This document shows, one piece after another, positions 1 through 4,630 of a DNA stretch of 5,435 bases. The DNA comes from Actinomycetota bacterium (GTDB taxonomy: Bacteria > Actinomycetota > Acidimicrobiia > Acidimicrobiales > JAFATL01): NCBI GenBank assembly GCA_019243975.1, contig JAFATL010000079.1, forward strand, positions 1 through 5,435, read 5' to 3'. The notes under the pieces were generated by a model. That model did not search any database and was not told the DNA's origin. It saw only the letters and a list, made by a program, of their open reading frames with translations. Position numbers and translations under genes: made by a program. How positions within the stretch are numbered: position 1 is the stretch's first letter; the number at the start of each line of letters is the position of its first letter.

Positions 1-93
1 CACGACGTCGGTGGCCACGGCCAGGCCCGCCACCAGCGCCAGCACCGGCCTCCGCCGCGGCGCCGCCTCGGGGTGTGACACTTCACCCGCCAT
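1..93 (-). CDS. Partial N-terminus of a divergent, probably membrane-inserted protein
   Basis: An open minus-strand frame starts with ATG at 93-91 and leaves the window at base 1 after 31 codons. The peptide begins MAGEVSHPEAAPRRRP and continues into the hydrophobic run VLALVAGLAVATDVV. A short polar, Arg-rich head before a hydrophobic stretch is typical of a first membrane helix with positive-inside orientation, or of a signal anchor. An in-frame alternative ATG at 111-109 would add six residues (MSVDVV). No clear Shine-Dalgarno precedes either start. Third-position GC is high, but the plus frame starting at base 11 shares the same third-base column, so this does not discriminate. What favours the minus strand is the peptide character: the competing plus-strand extension (11-91) is low-complexity Ala/Thr/Ser/Arg. 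The function is unknown because only the tip is visible. Confidence 0.45.
   Translation of the reverse strand, partial: MAGEVSHPEAAPRRRPVLALVAGLAVATDVV
71..88. promoter_or_regulatory. Short inverted repeat between head-to-head gene starts
   Basis: The arms gggtg (71-75) and caccc (84-88) are perfect 5-base complements around an 8-base centre, and a smaller dyad gtgt-g-acac sits inside at 73-81. The element lies just upstream of ATG 92 on the plus strand and within the first codons of the minus-strand gene. It could be an operator for the divergent pair, but arms this short arise by chance in GC-rich DNA. The half-sites TGTGA and TCACC look CRP-like, yet they are four bases apart rather than the six of CRP sites. 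Confidence 0.2.
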
Positions 94-1408
94 GACCACG
101 TCCACGCTCATGCCCGCCGACCGTCGCTCCCCGGCGACGTCGTCGCGCCTGGGTTCGTTGGTGGCGCTCGGGCTCCTCGGCGTGTGGGTGTGGGTGTGGG
201 CCCACATCGTGAGCCACGCCGTCTACGTGTCGCACGACTCGATGATCAGCTACGCCCACGTCTGGTACATCTCGCACCACCTGATCCCACTGCACATGCC
301 GGTGCTGGGCCACGGCCAGGCCTTCGCCTACCCGTACGGGTTCGTGCCGTGGACCACCGCCGCCCTGCTGCGGCCGTTCGTCGGCGACCGCATCGTCAGC
401 ATCTGGTTCGTGGTCGGGGCCGTCGGTGCGCTCGCTGCGACCTACTGGTCGTTCCCGGAGACGCGGCGCGGGTGGTGGGCCGCCGCCGTGCTGGCCAACC
501 CCGCGCTGGTCGCGGGCGTGCTCATCGGCCAGCAGCCGTTCCTGTGGGCGTCGGCCCTGGCCCTGCTCGCGGTCGGCATGTGGCGGCGGGGCTGGCGGGC
601 GTGGGCGACGGTGGTGATGGGCCTGGCCCAGGCGACCCATCCGGCGATCGTGTTGCCGCTGGCGGCCGTACTCGTCGCCGGTGTCGCCGTCGTCGACAAA
701 GAGCAGCGACGCACGCTGGTGCGTCACTACGCCGTGTCGCTCGTCATTGCCGCGCCGGCCGTGTGGCTCGTCGTGGCCTCGCCCGTGGTGGCCGACACCT
801 CCGTCGGCACCAAGATCGCCGCCTTCTTCGAGACGCTGGGGTCCCGCGCCTTCATGCTGGGAGTCCCCGTCCTGCTCGCCCTGGCCGCCGCCTACCTGCA
901 CCGCCTCCCCCGCGCCTGGCTGCGTCACGCGGTCGGGCCGCTGGTGTTCGTGGTCCTGGTCGGCACCACGTGGGTGCTGTGGAAGCCCCTGCAGCTGCCG
1001 TGGGCGTATCGGGCCCTGTGGCGGGAGCCCAACAACGGCATGGTTGCCTTCACCCGTTCGCCCGAGTTCGAGGCAGGCGCCATGTACCGCGTGCTGCGGA
1101 TCGCCGACGGCAAGCAAGGGCTGTACCAGCTGATCAGGCACGGCGGCCGTCTCGACTCGGAGTTCTTCCCCGAGAGCGTGAACATCCGCAGCTGGCCCTC
1201 CCCCGCCGCTTACGGCGCGTTCCTCCGCAGCCGGGGGGTGCGGTACGTGATGGTGTGGGGCGGGTTCGACCTCGTGTACCGCACCAACGAGCACGCCACC
1301 CTGCGCCGCATGGCCGACCGCACCGACTGCACGGTGGCGCCGGTGACCGTCGCCACCGTCGAGGTCACCCGTGTGTATCAGCTGTTCCGGGTGCGGCCAT
1401 GCCCGTGA
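92..1408 (+). CDS. Polytopic integral membrane protein, possibly GT-C-like glycosyltransferase
   Basis: From ATG 92 this encodes 438 residues. Roughly eight to ten hydrophobic segments fill residues 21-300, beginning with a helix that contains VWVWVW. A polar region of about 140 residues follows (298-438), containing FLRSRGVRYVMVWGG, and probably folds as a soluble domain. After the first helix comes a His/Tyr/Trp-rich loop with an acidic residue (SHDSMISYAHVWY, Asp49) and then PYGFVPW. An acidic residue in the first external loop, many helices and a C-terminal soluble domain are the general layout of GT-C lipid-phosphosugar-dependent glycosyltransferases. No family signature is certain, so this assignment is inference. 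A GTG at 11 would add 27 low-complexity residues and would run over the divergent gene. ATG 110 is a further candidate start. No good ribosome-binding site is seen at any of them. The 3' end overlaps the convergent aminotransferase by 44 bases. Confidence 0.85.
   Translation: MTTSTLMPADRRSPATSSRLGSLVALGLLGVWVWVWAHIVSHAVYVSHDSMISYAHVWYISHHLIPLHMPVLGHGQAFAYPYGFVPWTTAALLRPFVGDRIVSIWFVVGAVGALAATYWSFPETRRGWWAAAVLANPALVAGVLIGQQPFLWASALALLAVGMWRRGWRAWATVVMGLAQATHPAIVLPLAAVLVAGVAVVDKEQRRTLVRHYAVSLVIAAPAVWLVVASPVVADTSVGTKIAAFFETLGSRAFMLGVPVLLALAAAYLHRLPRAWLRHAVGPLVFVVLVGTTWVLWKPLQLPWAYRALWREPNNGMVAFTRSPEFEAGAMYRVLRIADGKQGLYQLIRHGGRLDSEFFPESVNIRSWPSPAAYGAFLRSRGVRYVMVWGGFDLVYRTNEHATLRRMADRTDCTVAPVTVATVEVTRVYQLFRVRPCP
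182..199 (+). repeat. Three perfect tandem hexanucleotides (gtgtgg) encoding VWVWVW
   Basis: The unit gtgtgg occurs three times without mismatch, in frame, within the first predicted membrane helix of the membrane protein. The unit is a multiple of three, so gain or loss of a copy would add or remove a Val-Trp pair without shifting the frame. Confidence 0.9.
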
Positions 1409-2585
1409 CAGCCGTGCCGGAGGCGGGCGTGACAGCCGTGCCGGAGGCGCGCATGACGACAGCGCGGAACGCGTCGATCACCCGCGTCGCCTCGGCGTCG
1501 GTCATGTCGGAGTGCACCGGCAGGCAGACGTGGTGGGCGCACACGTGCTCGGCGACCGGCAACGGCCCGTGGGCCACGTCGGCGAAGATCGGCTCGACGT
1601 GCAGCGGCCGGGCGTACACCTCGCCGCTCAGCGACACGCCGTAGCCCTCGCGCAGCTCCTTCTTCAGCACGTCGCGGTCGATCGACGGCTCGAGCAGCAC
1701 CAGGTACTTGTAGTAGTTGCTCTCGCTTCCCGCCGGCTGCAGCACGGGCGTGGCGCCAGGCAGGTCGGCGAGCGCCTCGTCGTAGCGCCGGGCCACGCCG
1801 CGCCGCACGGCGAGGAACTGGTCAAGGCGCTCCCACTGCGTCATGGCCACGGCCGCGTGCAGCTCACTCATGCGCCACGCGTAGCCCAGGCGCACGTGCT
1901 CACCGCCGAGGAACCCGGCCTTGCCCTGGTCGCGGTACAGGCGCGCCTCGTCGGCGATGCGCTCGTCGGCGGTGACGATCATGCCGCCCTCGCCGCTGGC
2001 GACGACCTTGGTGGGATAGAAGGAGAACGTCCCCGCCTGGCCGAACGCACCGGCGGCCTTGCCGTCGAGCGTGCTGCCGTGGGCGTGGGCCGCGTCCTCC
2101 ATGAAGAAGATGCCGCGCTCCGCGCACAGCGCAGCGATGGCCGGTACTTCGGGGCTCACCAAGCCGCCGATGTGCACGTGCACGACGCCGGCCACGTCAC
2201 CGCCGTGCGCGTCGAGCGCCGCTTCGACGGTGGCGCGGGACAAGGCCAGGGTGTCGGCCGCCACGTCGGCGAACACGGGCCGGCCGCCCGCATGAACGAC
2301 CGCGCCGGCGGTGGCGTAGAAGGTGTTGGCGGGGACGATGACGTCGCGGCCCTGGACGTCGAGGCTGCGCAGCACGATCTCGAGCGCGGCCGTGCCGCTG
2401 CTGACGGCGACGGCGTGGGGCACGCCGACGCTCGAGGCCACGAGCTCTTCGAACTGCCGGCCGCACGGGCCCAGCGTCAGTGCGCCCGACGACAGCGCCG
2501 TGTCGATGAGCGCGCCGATGCGGGCGCGGTCGTCGGCATTGAAAACCGGGCGAGCGGGAGGGACCGGGGGCAGTGCGTCCGCCAT
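1365..2585 (-). CDS. DegT/DnrJ/EryC1/StrS-family PLP-dependent sugar aminotransferase
   Basis: This 406-residue fold-type I aminotransferase belongs to the family that usually converts a keto nucleotide sugar (dTDP-, UDP- or GDP-linked) to an amino sugar in the cytoplasm. Visible landmarks are SSGTAALEI at 62-70 (PLP phosphate region), EDAAHAHG at 163-170 with Asp164 for the pyridine nitrogen, SFYPTK at 188-193 with Lys193 as the expected Schiff-base lysine, and GEGG at 198-201. The usual GYNYRM-type motif reads GYAWRM at 234-239, so the family Asn is Ala236. The recognisable domain ends near residue 377. A tail of about 29 residues follows, holding two ASGTAVT copies (380-386, 388-394). The start ATG lies 10 bases after the stop of the epimerase fusion gene, implying one operon. 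No Shine-Dalgarno is evident in that gap. The exact sugar substrate cannot be told from sequence alone. Confidence 0.95.
   Translation of the reverse strand: MADALPPVPPARPVFNADDRARIGALIDTALSSGALTLGPCGRQFEELVASSVGVPHAVAVSSGTAALEIVLRSLDVQGRDVIVPANTFYATAGAVVHAGGRPVFADVAADTLALSRATVEAALDAHGGDVAGVVHVHIGGLVSPEVPAIAALCAERGIFFMEDAAHAHGSTLDGKAAGAFGQAGTFSFYPTKVVASGEGGMIVTADERIADEARLYRDQGKAGFLGGEHVRLGYAWRMSELHAAVAMTQWERLDQFLAVRRGVARRYDEALADLPGATPVLQPAGSESNYYKYLVLLEPSIDRDVLKKELREGYGVSLSGEVYARPLHVEPIFADVAHGPLPVAEHVCAHHVCLPVHSDMTDAEATRVIDAFRAVVMRASGTAVTPASGTAVTGMAAPGTADTHG
1405..1452. repeat. 24-base tandem duplication across the convergent gene overlap
   Basis: Copy 1 (1405-1428) and copy 2 (1429-1452) match at 23 of 24 positions, differing at 1426 versus 1450 (g/c). 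On the minus strand the unit encodes the octapeptide (R/P)ASGTAVT at the extreme C-terminus of the aminotransferase. On the plus strand copy 1 carries the TGA stop of the membrane protein gene (1406-1408), and copy 2 repeats the same TGA in the same frame at 1430-1432. The length is a multiple of three, so both reading frames survive the duplication. Confidence 0.95.
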
Positions 2586-2595
2586 GCTGGTGCGC

Positions 2596-4512
2596 TCAGC
2601 AGTGGCCGGCGTAGCCGGGCCGGTTGAGGAGCTGGTCGAGACGCACGGCGTGCAGACCCTTGCCGTTGAGCCCGGCCAGCAGCTGGCTGAGCGACGCCTG
2701 GGCCCGGCTGGCGCCGGCGGCGTCGTCGACGTCGAAGTTCAAGTGGATGATCGACCCGGCGCGCGCGGCGCCGACGACGCGGCGGATGTTGGCCGCGCCG
2801 GCGGTGGCGGGGTCGGCCATCACCACGTCCCACGTCACGGCCGTCATGCCCTGATGGCGAACGGCCCGCGCCACCAACGGCGTGTGGCGGCCGGCGACCG
2901 GTTCGAAGAAGGTCGGGCACACGCCGAGCTGGTCGTGGAAGACCTGCTGAGCCTGGCGCAGACCGTGGAACCGCGGATCGAAGAACTCGGTCGAGGTGGC
3001 CCGTTGCGAACGGCTGCCGATGAGATGGCCCTGCGCCATCAGCTTGCGCTCGACGGCGGCACTCGAAGAAAGCGCACGTCCCGACGTGAAGAAGGTGGCC
3101 GTGGCACCGGCGTTGGCCAACGCCCGGCCGATAGCAGCGGCGCCGACATCGGAACTGACGTCGACGGTGAGCGCCACCGCGGGCGTGGCCCGCGCCGCGT
3201 GACTGGTGACGGGCCCGAACCACGACGCGCTGGCCGACGTGGCCCCGACCCACACCGTCACCAGGCTGGTAGCGGCCACGGTGCCCACCAGCACGCGGGG
3301 CCGAACCGCTCGCCGCGCCGGCGCGTCGCCGGCAACCGCGCCGGTGGTCCGGGGCCGGAAGATGGCAGCGGCAGCGCGGGCGGCGGTGAACACCACGGCG
3401 GCGCCGGCAGCCAGCACGAGGAGCGCGGCCCACGTGGCCCCGCCCGCGGGCGCCTGGTACAACAACCAGCCGGCCACAGCCGCTACCGCGAGACCAACGA
3501 CGGCCTGCACGCTGACGCGGCCGCGCATGGGCACGTGCACCCGTTCGGGAACATCGGCGGGTACGGCCGCCGCAGCCGGGGCCGTCGCCACCGCCGGCGC
3601 CTCCGCCTCGTCGGGCTGCGGGCGCGACGCCATGTAGCGGCGCAGGCCCTCCTCGAAGGTGGTCTCCGGCCGCCAACCCAATACGGCGGCGGCCTTGGCG
3701 TTGCTGATCTCGGCGCCGGCGTAATCGCCGGGGCGGGCGTCGCCGAACGTGACGTCGAGCGGGCGGCCGAGCACGGCGCTGATGGCCTCCACCAACCCCC
3801 GGACCGACACCTGCTCCTCGCCCTCGAGGTTGAACACCTCGTTGGCGCCAGCCGGTTCGAGGGCGAGCACGTGGGCGCGCGCCAGGTCTTCGACGTAGAC
3901 GTAGTTGCGGTACTGCGAACCGTCGCCGTGCACGGTGATGGGGGTGTTCGCCTCGGCCATGTCGACGAACTTCGAGATCACCAGAGCGGGCCGCATGCCG
4001 GGGCCGAAGGGGATGCCGTAGCGCAGGATCGTGAAGTCCTGCCCGTACAGGGCGTGGTAGTCGTGCACGACCATCTCGGCGGCGATCTTCGACGACGTAT
4101 ACAGGTGGGCCGCCTTCGACGCGTCGAACACGGCGGTCTCGTCGAACGGGCCGGGGCCGGTGGCGGCCGTGTACACCCACACCGTGCTGGCCAGGATCGC
4201 CCGCTTCACCTCATTGCGCCGGCACGCCTCCCACACCGCGGCGGTACCGGCGACGTTCTTCTCGACGGTACCGACGGGGTCCTTGGCGGCCTGGTCGACG
4301 TCGGCCACCGCGGCCAGGTGGAACACGGCGTCGCACCCGGCGGTCGCGCGGGTGAGGCCGTCGACGTCGCGGATGTCGACCTGCTCGTAGGCGAGCCCGG
4401 GGTCGGCGGGCGGGCGCACGTCGAGGACGACCACCTCGTGGCCGGCTCTCTGCAGCGCACTGACGACGTGGGCGCCTATGAACCCGGCGCCCCCCGTTAC
4501 CGCGACCTTCAC
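2596..4512 (-). CDS. Fusion: NAD-dependent sugar epimerase/dehydratase, three membrane helices, degenerate NodB deacetylase-like domain
   Basis: Starting at GTG 4512, this encodes 638 residues in three blocks. Residues 1-296 are an extended SDR: TGGAGFIG (6-13) binds NAD, and the catalytic set is Ser109/Thr110, Tyr138 and Lys142 (YTSSK). HGDGSQYRNYVYVEDLA and RPGDY are typical of UDP-glucose 4-epimerase/dTDP-glucose 4,6-dehydratase relatives. After an Ala/Pro linker come hydrophobic helices near 335-352, 360-385 and 406-425, with an Arg-rich loop between the second and third. By the positive-inside rule the C-terminus is then outside. Residues about 442-631 match the NodB (CE4) fold, including VALTVD and ATATFF, but most active-site residues are replaced. 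Upstream ATGs at 4584 and 4569 would add 24 or 19 residues; I chose the GTG because the Rossmann strand VKVAVTGG begins exactly there. It is the first gene of an operon with the aminotransferase. The sugar substrate is unknown. Confidence 0.92.
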   Translation of the reverse strand: MKVAVTGGAGFIGAHVVSALQRAGHEVVVLDVRPPADPGLAYEQVDIRDVDGLTRATAGCDAVFHLAAVADVDQAAKDPVGTVEKNVAGTAAVWEACRRNEVKRAILASTVWVYTAATGPGPFDETAVFDASKAAHLYTSSKIAAEMVVHDYHALYGQDFTILRYGIPFGPGMRPALVISKFVDMAEANTPITVHGDGSQYRNYVYVEDLARAHVLALEPAGANEVFNLEGEEQVSVRGLVEAISAVLGRPLDVTFGDARPGDYAGAEISNAKAAAVLGWRPETTFEEGLRRYMASRPQPDEAEAPAVATAPAAAAVPADVPERVHVPMRGRVSVQAVVGLAVAAVAGWLLYQAPAGGATWAALLVLAAGAAVVFTAARAAAAIFRPRTTGAVAGDAPARRAVRPRVLVGTVAATSLVTVWVGATSASASWFGPVTSHAARATPAVALTVDVSSDVGAAAIGRALANAGATATFFTSGRALSSSAAVERKLMAQGHLIGSRSQRATSTEFFDPRFHGLRQAQQVFHDQLGVCPTFFEPVAGRHTPLVARAVRHQGMTAVTWDVVMADPATAGAANIRRVVGAARAGSIIHLNFDVDDAAGASRAQASLSQLLAGLNGKGLHAVRLDQLLNRPGYAGHC

Positions 4513-4520
4513 GACGTGCA

Positions 4521-4526
4521 GTTTTA
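4521..4526 (-). promoter_or_regulatory. Candidate -10 element for the epimerase fusion operon
   Basis: On the minus strand TAAAAC lies eight bases before GTG 4512, in an unusually A/T-rich patch for this window. That spacing would start transcription at or very near the GTG, giving a leaderless mRNA, which fits the absence of a Shine-Dalgarno. The match to TANNNT is imperfect and no convincing -35 is seen. Confidence 0.25.
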
Positions 4527-4558
4527 GCCGCCCGGGTGGCGCGAACGCCGCTCTTTGC

Positions 4559-4590
4559 GCCCTGGACATGAGGACAATTCTCATCTGGGC
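4559..4590. promoter_or_regulatory. Imperfect nested dyad in the divergent intergenic region
   Basis: The inner arms atgag (4568-4572) and ctcat (4580-4584) are exact complements around gacaatt. The outer arms gccc (4559-4562) and gggc (4587-4590) are also complementary but are offset by about one and a half bases. The element sits between the starts of the epimerase fusion (4512, minus) and the cNMP/flavoprotein gene (4631, plus), where a regulator could control both. It could equally be a chance dyad. Confidence 0.3.
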
Positions 4591-4618
4591 AGGTGAGGAG
4601 TAGTGCCGGCAGGCGCTC

Positions 4619-4624
4619 TAGCGT
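4619..4624 (+). promoter_or_regulatory. Candidate -10 element for a leaderless cNMP/flavoprotein transcript
   Basis: TAGCGT fits the actinobacterial -10 pattern TANNNT and ends six bases before ATG 4631, which would place the transcript start at the A of the ATG. No Shine-Dalgarno lies at a useful distance; the only purine run, gaggag at 4595-4600, is 30 bases upstream. No -35 match is evident. The TAG is also the in-frame stop that limits how far upstream this gene can start. Confidence 0.35.
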
Positions 4625-4630
4625 GGCTGC

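Noticed and set aside
74..87. CRP-like operator TGTGA/TCACC
   Set aside because: The half-sites are four bases apart instead of six and the second half is TCACC, so it does not fit the CRP/GlxR consensus.
83..1294. Minus-strand frame of 403 codons opposite the membrane protein
   Set aside because: The product is His/Pro/Gly/Arg-rich with no domain or membrane pattern, while the plus strand shows clear membrane helices.
1371..2627. Plus-strand frame of 418 codons opposite the aminotransferase
   Set aside because: It is antisense to a clear PLP enzyme with intact motifs, and its own composition has no fold signature.
2626..3195. Calling the C-terminal domain an active polysaccharide deacetylase
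   Set aside because: The metal-binding Asp, both His of motif 2, the Arg of motif 3 and the His of motif 5 are all replaced.
2323..4527. Plus-strand open frame of 734 codons, the longest in the window
   Set aside because: It lies antisense to the epimerase fusion and aminotransferase. Its product is low-complexity Arg/Gly/Ala/His with no recognisable domain; long antisense frames are expected at this GC content.
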